Source of the DNA: Pseudomonas viridiflava
GTDB lineage: Bacteria; Pseudomonadota; Gammaproteobacteria; Pseudomonadales; Pseudomonadaceae
Direction: 5' to 3'
Assembly: GCF_900602065.1 (NCBI RefSeq)
Contig: NZ_UWFN01000162.1
Coordinates: forward strand, 1-59,786
DNA length: 59,786 nucleotides
The notes under the pieces are model-generated. The model was not told the DNA's origin. It searched no databases and saw only the letters and a program-made list of their open reading frames with translations. Within the stretch, counting starts at the first letter, position 1, and every line of letters begins with the position of its first letter. The translations under genes and the position numbers were made by a program. Positions 1 to 8,875 of the stretch are shown here, piece by piece.

Positions 1-513
1 GTAACGATCTGAGGTGGGAGCGAATTCATTCGCGAAAGCGGCATATCGGGCGATGGATATGTGTCGGATGTACCGGTCCCTTCGCGAATGAATTCGCTCC
101 CACAGGTTTTTGCCTGACGCCGATAAATTTAGCTCCGGTAACGATCTGAGGTGGGAGCGAATTCATTCGCGAAAGCGGTATGTCGGGCGATGGATATGTG
201 TCGGATGTACCAACCCCTTCGTGAATGAATTCACTCCCACAGGGCCTTGCCTGACGCCGATAAATTGAGCTCCGGTAACGATCTGAGGTGGGAGCGAATT
301 CATTCGCGAAAGCGGCATGTCGGGCGATGGATATGTGCCGGATGTACCGACCCCTCGCGAATGAATTCGCTCCCACAGGGTTTTGCCTGACGCCGAAAAA
401 TCGAGCTCCGGTAACGATCTGAGGTGGGAGCGAATTCATTCGCGAAAGCGGCATATCGGGCGATGGACATGTGCCGGATGTACCAACCCCTTCGTGAATG
501 AATTCACTCCCAC
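1..513. repeat. Tandem array of four REP doublets (137-bp period)
   Basis: Four head-to-tail copies of a unit starting GTAACGATCTGAG begin at 1, 138, 275 and 411, a period of 136–137 bp. Each unit holds an inverted pair of REP sequences: a left arm beginning GTGGGAGCGAATTCATTCGC and a right arm ending GAATTCGCTCCCAC, with about 40 bases of conserved spacer between them. In copies 2 and 4 the right arm is altered (TTCGTGAATGAATTCACTCC). The array abuts the 3' end of the RAYT gene, and a further doublet lies beyond that gene's 5' end. Confidence 0.95.
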
Positions 514-535
514 AGGGTTGTCTGCAACAGATGGG

Positions 536-994
536 TTATATCCAAACTGCATCCCACAGCGGATAGTCACCAATGCGCTTGACCAGGCCAGCTCTCAGTG
601 GGTTGGCCACGATATAGCGGGCGAGTTTTTGCAGGTCTTCTTCTCTCCTGAGTGCTTGGTCATGGAAGCCTGTTTGCCAGAGTCGACCTTTTTTGCCAGA
701 AACCCTATTGATTGCAACTGCGCTGCTGGCTTTCACCTGCTTGATGAGAGATGCCAAAGAGCCTTTGTGGAGTTCAAGCAACCAGTGGAAATGATCTGGC
801 ATAACGACCCACGCTAGCGATGTCGCCAGACCTTGATTTTCGGCTCGTTTGAATTCACACACCAAAAGCCGCCCAAGCTGCCAGTCTTGAAACACTGGAT
901 ATCGATTTTCCGTCGTAGTGGTAATCATGTAGATGCGCCCGCTCTCAGAAAAACGGCCTTTGCGCAGTTGGGATGAGCGAGGTCGAGTAGGCAT
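536..994 (-). CDS. REP-associated tyrosine transposase (RAYT, IS200/IS605-like)
   Basis: This 152-residue protein is a Y1-type HUH single-strand transposase of the REP-associated class, thought to mobilise or maintain REP sequences. The metal-binding HUH motif is visible as MPDHFHWLLEL (H68 and H70), and the likely catalytic tyrosine is Y127 in the RYIVANPLRAGLV segment typical of the family. The length is normal for a RAYT. The gene is flanked by REP doublets on both sides (array at 1–513, doublet at 1100–1188), the usual REPtron arrangement. The start ATG has GGAGGGCAAG just upstream. It appears intact. It could be a domesticated transposase rather than an active one; the sequence cannot decide this. 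Confidence 0.93.
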   Translation of the reverse strand: MPTRPRSSQLRKGRFSESGRIYMITTTTENRYPVFQDWQLGRLLVCEFKRAENQGLATSLAWVVMPDHFHWLLELHKGSLASLIKQVKASSAVAINRVSGKKGRLWQTGFHDQALRREEDLQKLARYIVANPLRAGLVKRIGDYPLWDAVWI

Positions 995-1099
995 CCTTGC
1001 CCTCCGTTTGATTTCAAAACCTGCGCTCTAATTTACTGCTCTCGGGCCCTAATTGCCTTCCCAAACCTTTCCCAATAGTTACAACGTTACGGATAACCT

Positions 1100-1188
1100 G
1101 TGGGAGCGAATTCATTCGCGAAAGCGGCATGTCGGGCGATGGATATGTGCCGGATGTACCAACCCCTCGCGAATGAATTCACTCCCAC
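1100..1188. repeat. REP doublet flanking the RAYT gene
   Basis: An inverted pair with left arm GTGGGAGCGAATTCATTCGC and right arm GCGAATGAATTCACTCCCAC. Its spacer is nearly identical to that of the 1–513 array, so it belongs to the same family and closes the REPtron on the 5' side of the transposase gene. The bases just after it (CTGACGTCGATAAA) also resemble the linkers between array units. Confidence 0.9.
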
Positions 1189-1244
1189 AGGGTTATGCCT
1201 GACGTCGATAAATCCTCGTTTTCATCCTTTAAGGCGACCAACGG

Positions 1245-1262
1245 ACTGTCACTTCTGACAGT
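1245..1262 (+). promoter_or_regulatory. Conserved 18-bp palindrome, copy 1
   Basis: ACTGTCACTTCTGACAGT: 7-bp inverted arms around a 4-base centre. It lies 167 bp (outer edge to ATG) upstream of the jelly-roll gene at 1412. The same element recurs before nine other genes of the array. It is probably an operator or activator site for a dimeric regulator, which is not identified. Confidence 0.75.
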
Positions 1263-1411
1263 AGACGCCCGGTCTTTTTCGTCTCAGAGTGATCCTTGTC
1301 TGAAGGATGTCCTTCAGCTCTTTAACCCCTGTACCGGCATGTTCAGTATTTGGCGAGTTGGAGGCTTTTGCTTATTACAGGGATTGAGGTTTTTTCTCAG
1401 GGAGTCAGATC

Positions 1412-1843
1412 ATGGAATTTATAGAAAATGGTGATTTCAGCACCGGCAAGCTGGACCCTTGGCGTCCAGTGATGGGCTCCACCATTGATATTGTCGAAGA
1501 GGATGGTCGCTACCATGCGGTATTAGGCGACAGTGACAAGTTGAACCAAAGCGTTCGAATCGCGGATGTACAACCCCGGCGGTTCTTGCTCACCATTGAA
1601 TTGAAAGTGGTCAATGGTACTGAGGAGGATAAAGGCCAAGTGCATTTGCTCTGGTCATCGAATGCCATATTCAGGACGTACTATCCTGCTGTGTCGGATG
1701 ACTGGGCGACCACCACCTTCGACTTGTTTGTCTCGAATGTAGCGACTACCAACAATATCGAGGTACTGGTTGAGCCTCGATTCGCCAAGGAGGTTTTGGT
1801 GGGGAGCGTTTCCCTCAGAGATGAGCGGAAACGGAGGCACTGA
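1412..1843 (+). CDS. Small jelly-roll-like protein, possible carbohydrate-binding module
   Basis: This 143-residue protein begins ENGDFSTGKLDPWRP, a pattern common at the start of carbohydrate-binding-module (CBM4/9-like) beta-sandwiches ('N-G-x-F-x-x-G...W'). The rest alternates short hydrophobic strands as expected of a jelly roll. No signal peptide or membrane segment is visible. It has CAGGGAG before the ATG, nearly the same leader as the gene at 2501 (CAGGGAGTCTTGCAATG), and a copy of the conserved palindrome upstream. This places it in the same regulatory set as the Ig-like genes downstream. The sugar-binding role is inferred from fold resemblance only. Confidence 0.7.
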   Translation: MEFIENGDFSTGKLDPWRPVMGSTIDIVEEDGRYHAVLGDSDKLNQSVRIADVQPRRFLLTIELKVVNGTEEDKGQVHLLWSSNAIFRTYYPAVSDDWATTTFDLFVSNVATTNNIEVLVEPRFAKEVLVGSVSLRDERKRRH

Positions 1844-1884
1844 AGCTGGCTAATCGATAGGTAGGCGTGTGATGTTTTGAACTT

Positions 1885-1973
1885 GTGGGAGCGAATTATT
1901 CGCGAAGGCGCTATTACAGGCGATGGATATGTATTGAATGTACCTACCCCTTCGCGAATGAATTCGCTCCCAC
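1885..1973. repeat. REP doublet
   Basis: An inverted REP pair of the GTGGGAGCGAATTCATTCGC family; the left arm has lost bases (GCGAATTATTCGCG). It separates the jelly-roll gene from the minus-strand small gene and ends a few bases before that gene's stop codon. Confidence 0.85.
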
Positions 1974-1980
1974 AAAACGC

Positions 1981-2241
1981 TTAACCGCGGCTCTGTTTAT
2001 ACTCCGCCAGGCCCGGCAGCAACTGCTGATCAATCGCCTGCCGCACCGCCGGCAATATCGTCGCGCTACCGGTCAGCATCTGCTCCACCAGGCGCTTCAA
2101 TGCAGTGGCGCGATCGTTGGTCAGGCCACAGACAGCTTGTGCACAGGCCTGCTCAGCTGTTGCACCTGAGGGCATCTCGAAGCCGATGGCTCTGAGCTGG
2201 CTGATCAAGTCTTCCTGGTCAATCAAGTCTGCGTGCATCAT
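1981..2241 (-). CDS. Conserved-looking small protein of unknown function
   Basis: An 86-residue protein rich in helix-forming residues, beginning MMHADLIDQEDLISQLRAIG and ending in a charged tail. I do not recognise the family. It has a good ribosome site (GGAG, 8 bases before the ATG) and convincing codon usage, so it is probably real. It lies opposite in strand to the flanking Ig-like genes and carries no copy of their palindrome, so it is probably an unrelated resident gene. Confidence 0.65.
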   Translation of the reverse strand: MMHADLIDQEDLISQLRAIGFEMPSGATAEQACAQAVCGLTNDRATALKRLVEQMLTGSATILPAVRQAIDQQLLPGLAEYKQSRG

Positions 2242-2416
2242 CCCGTGCGCTCCCTTTGTTTAGGTATAAGGCGATTCTGGTAGTGGCCGACGGCATCGGC
2301 AAGCGCTACCTGAAAGAATGGCCGGGATGCCTACGATCAGGTCGTTTTCCGGATAGCGCAGACAGGTCGGCAGGATCCGACAAACGGGGCACTTTTACCC
2401 CTGTTTTCAGCAAAAA

Positions 2417-2434
2417 CCTGTCACTTCTGACAGT
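2417..2434 (+). promoter_or_regulatory. Conserved 18-bp palindrome, copy 2
   Basis: CCTGTCACTTCTGACAGT, one base off the symmetric consensus, lies 84 bp upstream of the ATG at 2501. It is identical to the reverse complement of the copy at 15621–15638. Confidence 0.75.
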
Positions 2435-2500
2435 AGGCAACCCGCCGGTTCAGGCGTCCAATAACGCCTTGCTTCTTCTCAAAGGACAGGGAGTCTTGCA

Positions 2501-4768
2501 ATGAACAATTCAACGTTCACCCCAGTGGAGGCCGAGAGCGCTCCACTGGCACTTCTGGACCTGGAAGTACCCGGCAGCACTGGCCCAATCCCCACTGGCG
2601 AGCTCGGGATCAACCGCGCTGCCGCTCAAGACAACTTCCCGCAAAATGGTCTGCAGATTTTTATCCAGCCTTGGGGCGCCATGGGCCCGGGTGACAGTGT
2701 TGATGTGCGGCTCGGCGATAACGTCGTGGTGTCTGATCTCATTGATGCGCTTGAGGTCAACCAGCGTCTGACGTTATTCATTCCGTCGGAGCGTTTGACC
2801 ACTGATCTGATGTCGACGCTGAGGTACACGGTAAAACGCCTTGGTCAACAACCCGAGAACTCCGGTGAGCTACAGATTTACGTCAAACTCACCCTGCCTG
2901 GCGGCAAAGACCAGGACGGCGACACTCCGGGGCATTCCGAGCTGCATCTTGAAATTGAACAAGAGTACATCGACAACGGCGTGGACAAGGACCAGGCAGC
3001 AGCCGGTATACCGGTGCTCATCAAGGCCTACCCGAACATGGCCGAGCACGACCTCATCCGGCTGAGTTGGGGTGGCGAGTTCCTCTATCACACGGTGCTC
3101 GCAGGGGAGGTGGATGCGGACATCCCGATGACAGTCGAAGAGGACACCATCCTCGCGGCGGGCGATTCGGGGCCTGATGGCTTGGCGGTAACTTTTGAAG
3201 TCTTCGACCTGGTGGATAACCGCTCCGAGGACTGGAGCGCGGAAATCCGTTTGGTCGTGGACACTGACAGTACACGCCTTGACGCCCCGTTTGTGGACGA
3301 AGCGGACAACAACGTCCTTGATCTCGAAGTGCTCGGTGACGAGCCTGCAACCGTACAAGTGGTGGCGATGAAACCCGGTTTTGCGGTAGGCGACCAGATC
3401 GAAGTCAAAGTCCGTGGGACGACGGCTAATGGCGAGTCAGTAGAGTTCGTTCGCCCATTGGTACCGGTCACCAGCCTTAACAAGATCTTCGATATCCAGG
3501 TGCCCAACGCCAACATTCGGGCGCTAGCCCAGACCCAGGCGATATTCTCCTACCGGGTGATCAAACTGGACAACACAGCGGACCGGCTCTCCAAAGGTCA
3601 GTTCGTCGGCATCATTGGCGAAGCCAAACGCCTTCTCGCACCGATTGCCAGGGATGCCAATCAGGGCACCTTGAACCCTGATTTGCTGCGCACCACCATC
3701 GAAATTCCTTGGGATGATTCCATGGCTCAGGGGCAGGTCATTGAATTGCATTGGTTGGGCAAGCGCCCAGACCTGAGCATATACACCCCAGCACTGCCAC
3801 CGCATCCAATCACCCATGGTGACGCCGAGGCGAAGACACCGATTCCCATGGTGGTACCCGGCACGCATTTGACGCCTATAAACGGTGGCACTCTGGAGTT
3901 GTACTACGATCTGCTCAGTGACGTAACCGTCCGCGCCCTGGTGCGCCGCCAGTCTTTGCATACTGTCATTTTTAATGTGGGTGAACCGAGAGCTGAACTG
4001 CCTGAACCCATTGTCGAGGGTGAACTGGATGGCGTATTGAACCCGGAAGACGTGCCTACTGGTACGCGGCTGATTGTGCCCAAGTACAACGGTCGCGATG
4101 ATCGCGATGAAGTGCACATTGAGTGGGTCGGTTCGATCACCGGCAAGTACGAGGATTACATTCCGCTCAATCCAATTATCTCTCTGCCGTTGGCTTTTGA
4201 TATTCACTATGAATACATAGCAGGCAACCAGGGCGGCACGGTGGATGCGTCGTACTTCGTGGTCAGGGGCGGAACCGGCAGGATTAGCTCATCGGAGGTA
4301 TTAACGCTGCAGATCGGTGAAGGAGCGGTAATCGGCCCGGTAACGGGAGACGAGGGTTTCGAAACTCAGCAACCGGGTCAGCTCGCTGTGAATACGCCGA
4401 TAGACTTTACGAGTGGCCTGGTACTGACAGTTGTGGCTGCAACGCCAAAGACGGCAATCATTGATCCTGCTATTAGCGAGTTCGGTAATCGTGCATTGCT
4501 GTGTGCAAGCGGCCACATCATAGAAATAGAGTTCGGCGGCGAAATTGGCACTTTTCTTCTGAGCCACGCACGCACGGCGACAACCGGCAACAGGCTGGAG
4601 TTTTTTAATAAAGAGGGTAACTCCATCAAGGTATTTAATTTGAAAGTTATCCCCTCGGGTCAGCAAACAACTTATGAGACGGTGGTATTGGACTCGCCTT
4701 GTGTACGTTGTGAGTTGGCGATAGATACGGTCGATATCGTTATCGATAATTTGGTATGGATTGCCTAA
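2501..4768 (+). CDS. Large Ig-like repeat protein with jelly-roll-like C-terminal tail
   Basis: This 755-residue all-beta protein is built from divergent repeats of about 120 residues with the pattern 'APxVxEA..VLDP...GDxIxLxWxG'. The segment PGHSELHLEIEQEYIDNGVD and the following 'AxxGxPVxIxxYPNM' stretch are shared with the next gene (4852), so the two are paralogues. The last ~150 residues, starting at DEGFETQQPG and ending in IDNLVWIA, are the 'GFEdFE…W' tail module found on several other genes of this array. There is no signal peptide, transmembrane segment or beta-barrel. The start is set by CAGGGAG upstream and by the palindrome at 2417. It is probably in an operon with 4852 (gap 83 bp, no palindrome between). 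A binding or adhesin role is inference. Confidence 0.85.
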   Translation: MNNSTFTPVEAESAPLALLDLEVPGSTGPIPTGELGINRAAAQDNFPQNGLQIFIQPWGAMGPGDSVDVRLGDNVVVSDLIDALEVNQRLTLFIPSERLTTDLMSTLRYTVKRLGQQPENSGELQIYVKLTLPGGKDQDGDTPGHSELHLEIEQEYIDNGVDKDQAAAGIPVLIKAYPNMAEHDLIRLSWGGEFLYHTVLAGEVDADIPMTVEEDTILAAGDSGPDGLAVTFEVFDLVDNRSEDWSAEIRLVVDTDSTRLDAPFVDEADNNVLDLEVLGDEPATVQVVAMKPGFAVGDQIEVKVRGTTANGESVEFVRPLVPVTSLNKIFDIQVPNANIRALAQTQAIFSYRVIKLDNTADRLSKGQFVGIIGEAKRLLAPIARDANQGTLNPDLLRTTIEIPWDDSMAQGQVIELHWLGKRPDLSIYTPALPPHPITHGDAEAKTPIPMVVPGTHLTPINGGTLELYYDLLSDVTVRALVRRQSLHTVIFNVGEPRAELPEPIVEGELDGVLNPEDVPTGTRLIVPKYNGRDDRDEVHIEWVGSITGKYEDYIPLNPIISLPLAFDIHYEYIAGNQGGTVDASYFVVRGGTGRISSSEVLTLQIGEGAVIGPVTGDEGFETQQPGQLAVNTPIDFTSGLVLTVVAATPKTAIIDPAISEFGNRALLCASGHIIEIEFGGEIGTFLLSHARTATTGNRLEFFNKEGNSIKVFNLKVIPSGQQTTYETVVLDSPCVRCELAIDTVDIVIDNLVWIA

Positions 4769-4851
4769 TCCGGAAAGTCTGAAGTGTGCCTACCGATGTT
4801 GTTGGCAGCCTGCACCCGTGATGTGGCCTGGAACTGACGCAGGTATTCATT

Positions 4852-7800
4852 ATGAAAATCCACAGATCCTCTTTGTTTCCTCCCGTAGAACGCGGTGGCT
4901 CCACCCTGGCGTTACGCCCGCTACTGATTGCTGGAATGATAGTGCCCGTACATGATGGTGATGGCGGGGTGAATATCCAGATGCATGAAGACAACCCGAG
5001 TGGGTTGTTAGCGGCTATTGACCCCTACCAGCCTATGTCGGTGGGAGATAAACACGACGTTTTCTGGAGCGATATGAAAATCGCCCAGCGGGATGTATTG
5101 CTGGAGGATGTGGATAAGCGCTTATTTGTCTATCTGCCTAAGGACACCATTATTCCCGAGTGGGGCGAAAGGGTTCATTACACACTGACAAGATCGGGTA
5201 CTAATATCCCCCAGGACTCAACGCCACTGCGGTTAAGGGTCAAACTTGATCGTCCTGCGGGAACCGATAAAGATCCACACTTGCCCGGCCATTCAGAATT
5301 ACAGGCACCCGGTCTGCCGCAAGATGTTATCGACAATGGTGTGGATGCCGAATGGGCGGCGCGGGGTGTACCTGCTGAAATCCAGACTTACCTCGGCAGA
5401 GCGGCCTGGGACACGATTCAGCTCAAATGGGGCAGTGTTTTTCTCACTCATCAAGTGACGCCAGGCGAAGCGGCGGGTAGTGCGTCAATCACTATATTGG
5501 TGGATCAGGCCGCTATCCTCGCCGCTGGCGATAGCGACTCCCTGCTTGTGCATTATCAGGTGTTCGATGAAGTCTGGAATTACTCTACTGAATGGTCGTT
5601 GCAGACCAGAGTGGCAGTCGATGCCGGTGCATGGCGTCTGGACGCGCCGATTATTAAAGAGGCCGTTAACGGCACTATCGATCTCGACGATTTGGGCAGG
5701 AACGACGCCACGGTGCAGATTGTCCTGCCGGGCCCTCCCTATACACTGGGTGACAGCATCACTATGACCTGGATCGGTACACCGGCGACGGGCCTGCCTG
5801 TCACGCACACCGAGACGGTCGTTATTGGCAGTATTCCGTCAATTCTTCAACTCTACGTACCCAACGCCGATGTCCGGGCCATTGCCGGTGGCTCGGCGGA
5901 TGCGTCTTATGTATTGAAAAAGCTTAACGGTGACCCGCCGCAATCATCCAAACGCACCTTTGCCAATGTTGTCGGTGACGTTTCGCAATTGCCCGCGCCG
6001 ACTATCCGGGAGCTGATTGGCGACGTGTTGGAACCCGATACGCCGATCGCTACTGTGTTGATCCCTGTATACCCGGGCATGGATACTGGCGACGTTATCA
6101 ACATGATCTGGATGGGCACGAAGTCCAACGGTACGCCTTACGTGCATGAACACGAACACCCCGTCACATACAATGACAAGGGCAAAGTAATCCCGATTTA
6201 CGTGCCCAATGAACATATTGTCATTCTTGATTACGGCACGCTGGATCTTTACTACACCGTCACCAACGACCAGAAGTCTTTATTCGGTATGAGCGAGTCA
6301 GATCATACCCCGATCAAGATCGAGCGAGTTCATGCCGAGTTGCCAGCCCCTAAAGTGGTTGAGGCTCCGAATGATGTACTTGATCCCGCCTTGGTCCCCG
6401 ACAGTGCAACCTTGTTGATTGAATACCTGGGCACTAACCCAGGCGACATACTGACCTACTACTGGACGGGCAGGCCAGGTGCTGGAACCGGCAGCGACTG
6501 GGTGCCGATCACGACGCCCACGGCGGGCAAGCCGATCACTTTCAGAATTGATAACACACTGATTACTCCCAACATTGGGAGCATCGTGAAAGTCCGCTAT
6601 AGCCTGAAGCTCAAGGCAACTGGCAATTACAAATATTCAGCCACGCTTGATCTGACGATTGGCTCCTTGGTGGGCGACCTGCCTGAGCCGCAAGTACTCG
6701 AAGCGCCTACAGGGGTGTTGGACCCCATGGACGCCCTCGCCGGCGTGGTCGCTCGTGCCCGCTATGACAGCATGGACCCAGCCTTGGATGTGATTACCCT
6801 GAAATGGTTGGGTACGCCGGGTGCAGGGACCTCCGATGATCAGGAGTTGCCGGGCAACAGTGGCGGCTATGTTGATTTCAGCGTGGCGGCCAGTGTGGTC
6901 GGCCCCAACATCGGCAAGCATGTCGATGTGAGTTACGAAGTGCAACGCTATGGCTCACCCACTCCATCACTGGTTCTGGACCTGACCGTCAGCAACTTCA
7001 AAGATCCGGATAACGAGCTGCCGCGTCCACGTATTACCCAGGCGAACGATGCCAGCAAAGAGCTGAATCTGAATTCGTTTACCGGCAATGCGGGGGTGAC
7101 AGTTGGCAAATGGCCGTTCAGTGCTCAGGGCCAAAGAGTCTGGTTGCGTCTTGTCGGGACGGGCAGTACCGGAACAGTCAACATTACCGTGCTGGCGGGC
7201 GTCCCCATCTCTGCAATCCAGGCCAGCAATGGGCTTAACGAGCAAGTGATTAGAAGTGAGCTTGAAAAACTCACCCACAACACTGCGCTGACCGTGACCT
7301 GCAAAGTGACGTTCGATGGGTCGGCTCAGGAGGCCTCGGCTATTGAGTTTCCAGTCGCGCGATACACCTTTAAAACCTTTGATGATTCGGTAGTACCGAC
7401 CATCGACACCGTCACCGACGCGGGAAATAACGTCATACCACCAGGTGGCACGACTTACTTCCCCAACGTGACGCTCGCGGGCAAGGCCGCGCCCAATCAA
7501 CGGGTGCAGATTTATGATGGAGCGACGGCTGTAGGCCAACCCGTGTTGGTCAATGGTACGGGCGACTGGACGCTACCACTCACCGGTTTAGCGGTGGCGA
7601 GCCACAGCATCACGGCCAAAGGGCTTTACGGCAGTGAGCCTGTGTCGGTGGCGCGAGTCCTTATCGTGGCGACAGCGACGGTGCCGACTATTGATACCGT
7701 CACCGACGCGGAAGGCGTCATACCGCCAGGCGGCACGACTTACTTCCCCAACGTGACGCTCGCGGGCAAGGCCGCGCCCAATCAGCGGGTGCAGATTTAT

Positions 7801-8781
7801 GATGGTGCGACGGCTATAGGCCAACCCGTGTTGGTCAATGGCACGGGCGACTGGACGCTACCACTCACCGGTTTGGCGGTGGCGAGCCACAGCATCACGG
7901 CCAAAGGGTTTTACGGCAGTGAGCCTGTGTCGGTGGCGCGAGTCCTTATCGTGGCGACGGCGACGGTGCCGGCTATCACCAGCGTGCGTGATACCAGAGG
8001 TGAAGTGGCGAATGGTGGGAGTACTACCGACACCTCCGTAAACCTGACTGGGACAGCGGCCGCCAATCAACAGGTGGAGATATTCGATGGTGCTGCATCC
8101 AGGGGCAGGGCATCGGTCACCGGCAGTGGTGGTTGGAACTCATCGATCAGCTCGTTGGCTTTGGGGGGGCATAGCCTTACGGCCAAGGGGCTTTATGGTA
8201 GTCAGCCGGTTTCGAATGCGCGGACGTTTACTGTGCAGTCGCCAACACCGCCGCTTGTGATTGATACCTCGCCAGTGACGCTAAGCGGCATCTTTTACAT
8301 TTGGACGGATGGACGTATGCCGCCTAATGCTCCAGTAAATACCTCTATTCAACGGGGAGCGACAGGTGGTGTCCCGCCCTACCGGTACCAGAGTTCCAAC
8401 GCTGCTGTCGCTTCGGTGACAAATGCAGGATTAGTACGTGCTCTTAAAGATGGAGCGACTACTATCACGGTATCAGACAATGGCGGAAGCTCTAAGAGTT
8501 ATCAGGTGACGGTTACCAACGGATGGAGAATACAACACATAGGTAACTTTATCTGGAATGGTGCAATTCAATATCAACCAGCAGGAGGTCATCTCCCTAG
8601 AGGGGAAGAACTACAGTGGATGCGGGCGCAATACGGAAGCTCTTGGCCACACGCTGAACAGCCATGGTGGTCTTCCGATGAACTGAGCCGTATAGATGCG
8701 TTAGTGGTTACAATCCCAAGCGGGTCGGCTTACTACACCATGAAAGCTTTCAGCTTTGCTGCACTCTCTGTACATAAATAG
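4852..8781 (+). CDS. Giant Ig-like protein with Big2 domain and C-type-lectin-like tail
   Basis: At 1309 residues this is the largest Ig-like product here. In order: an N-terminal region paralogous to the gene at 2501; several ~120-residue Ig-like repeats; three bacterial Ig repeats of ~95 residues, the first two nearly identical (about 848–1130); a Big2-like domain (ASVTNAGLVRALKDGATTIT); and a C-terminal segment with GGHLPRGEELQWMRAQYG and WWSSDE. That last pattern matches the C-type-lectin-like tips of intimin/invasin proteins. Unlike those, it has no N-terminal beta-barrel or LysM, and no clear signal peptide. The leader ACGCAGGTATTCATTATG resembles those of the array genes at 16565–30014. 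Surface or secreted adhesion is inferred from the domains; the export route is unknown. Confidence 0.85.
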   Translation: MKIHRSSLFPPVERGGSTLALRPLLIAGMIVPVHDGDGGVNIQMHEDNPSGLLAAIDPYQPMSVGDKHDVFWSDMKIAQRDVLLEDVDKRLFVYLPKDTIIPEWGERVHYTLTRSGTNIPQDSTPLRLRVKLDRPAGTDKDPHLPGHSELQAPGLPQDVIDNGVDAEWAARGVPAEIQTYLGRAAWDTIQLKWGSVFLTHQVTPGEAAGSASITILVDQAAILAAGDSDSLLVHYQVFDEVWNYSTEWSLQTRVAVDAGAWRLDAPIIKEAVNGTIDLDDLGRNDATVQIVLPGPPYTLGDSITMTWIGTPATGLPVTHTETVVIGSIPSILQLYVPNADVRAIAGGSADASYVLKKLNGDPPQSSKRTFANVVGDVSQLPAPTIRELIGDVLEPDTPIATVLIPVYPGMDTGDVINMIWMGTKSNGTPYVHEHEHPVTYNDKGKVIPIYVPNEHIVILDYGTLDLYYTVTNDQKSLFGMSESDHTPIKIERVHAELPAPKVVEAPNDVLDPALVPDSATLLIEYLGTNPGDILTYYWTGRPGAGTGSDWVPITTPTAGKPITFRIDNTLITPNIGSIVKVRYSLKLKATGNYKYSATLDLTIGSLVGDLPEPQVLEAPTGVLDPMDALAGVVARARYDSMDPALDVITLKWLGTPGAGTSDDQELPGNSGGYVDFSVAASVVGPNIGKHVDVSYEVQRYGSPTPSLVLDLTVSNFKDPDNELPRPRITQANDASKELNLNSFTGNAGVTVGKWPFSAQGQRVWLRLVGTGSTGTVNITVLAGVPISAIQASNGLNEQVIRSELEKLTHNTALTVTCKVTFDGSAQEASAIEFPVARYTFKTFDDSVVPTIDTVTDAGNNVIPPGGTTYFPNVTLAGKAAPNQRVQIYDGATAVGQPVLVNGTGDWTLPLTGLAVASHSITAKGLYGSEPVSVARVLIVATATVPTIDTVTDAEGVIPPGGTTYFPNVTLAGKAAPNQRVQIYDGATAIGQPVLVNGTGDWTLPLTGLAVASHSITAKGFYGSEPVSVARVLIVATATVPAITSVRDTRGEVANGGSTTDTSVNLTGTAAANQQVEIFDGAASRGRASVTGSGGWNSSISSLALGGHSLTAKGLYGSQPVSNARTFTVQSPTPPLVIDTSPVTLSGIFYIWTDGRMPPNAPVNTSIQRGATGGVPPYRYQSSNAAVASVTNAGLVRALKDGATTITVSDNGGSSKSYQVTVTNGWRIQHIGNFIWNGAIQYQPAGGHLPRGEELQWMRAQYGSSWPHAEQPWWSSDELSRIDALVVTIPSGSAYYTMKAFSFAALSVHK
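7393..8245 (+). repeat. Internal tandem repeats encoding three bacterial Ig domains
   Basis: Units start at 7393, 7681 and 7966 (period 285–288 bp). The first two are almost identical at the DNA level over their whole length, for example in the stretch coding GGTTYFPNVTLAGKAAPNQR. The third has diverged. Near identity including third codon positions points to recent duplication or homogenisation. Confidence 0.9.
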
Positions 8782-8811
8782 CCAACGAGAAACAGTATTG
8801 GTTGTTGGCAA

Positions 8812-8847
8812 GGCTGGAATTGCCGCAGTTATCAGGCAACTCCAGCC
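8812..8847. terminator. Hairpin between convergent genes, possible bidirectional terminator
   Basis: GGCTGGAATTGCC and GGCAACTCCAGCC form a 13-bp stem with one mismatch around a 10-base loop. Flanking GTTG/CAAC can extend it. It lies between the stop codons of the convergent genes 4852–8781 and 8876–11209. There is no long T run on either side, so efficiency is uncertain. Confidence 0.5.
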
Positions 8848-8875
8848 AGCAACTCTGTCTCTAGGAGAACGGCTA

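Noticed and set aside
1..513. Regularly spaced repeats that could be taken for a CRISPR array
   Set aside because: The whole 137-bp unit repeats, including the 'spacer', and each unit is an inverted REP pair. There are no unique spacers and no cas genes.
1245..1262. 18-bp palindrome as a quorum-sensing lux-type box
   Set aside because: The length and dyad are similar, but the half-site ACTGTCA does not match the lux/las box pattern well enough to name a LuxR-type regulator.
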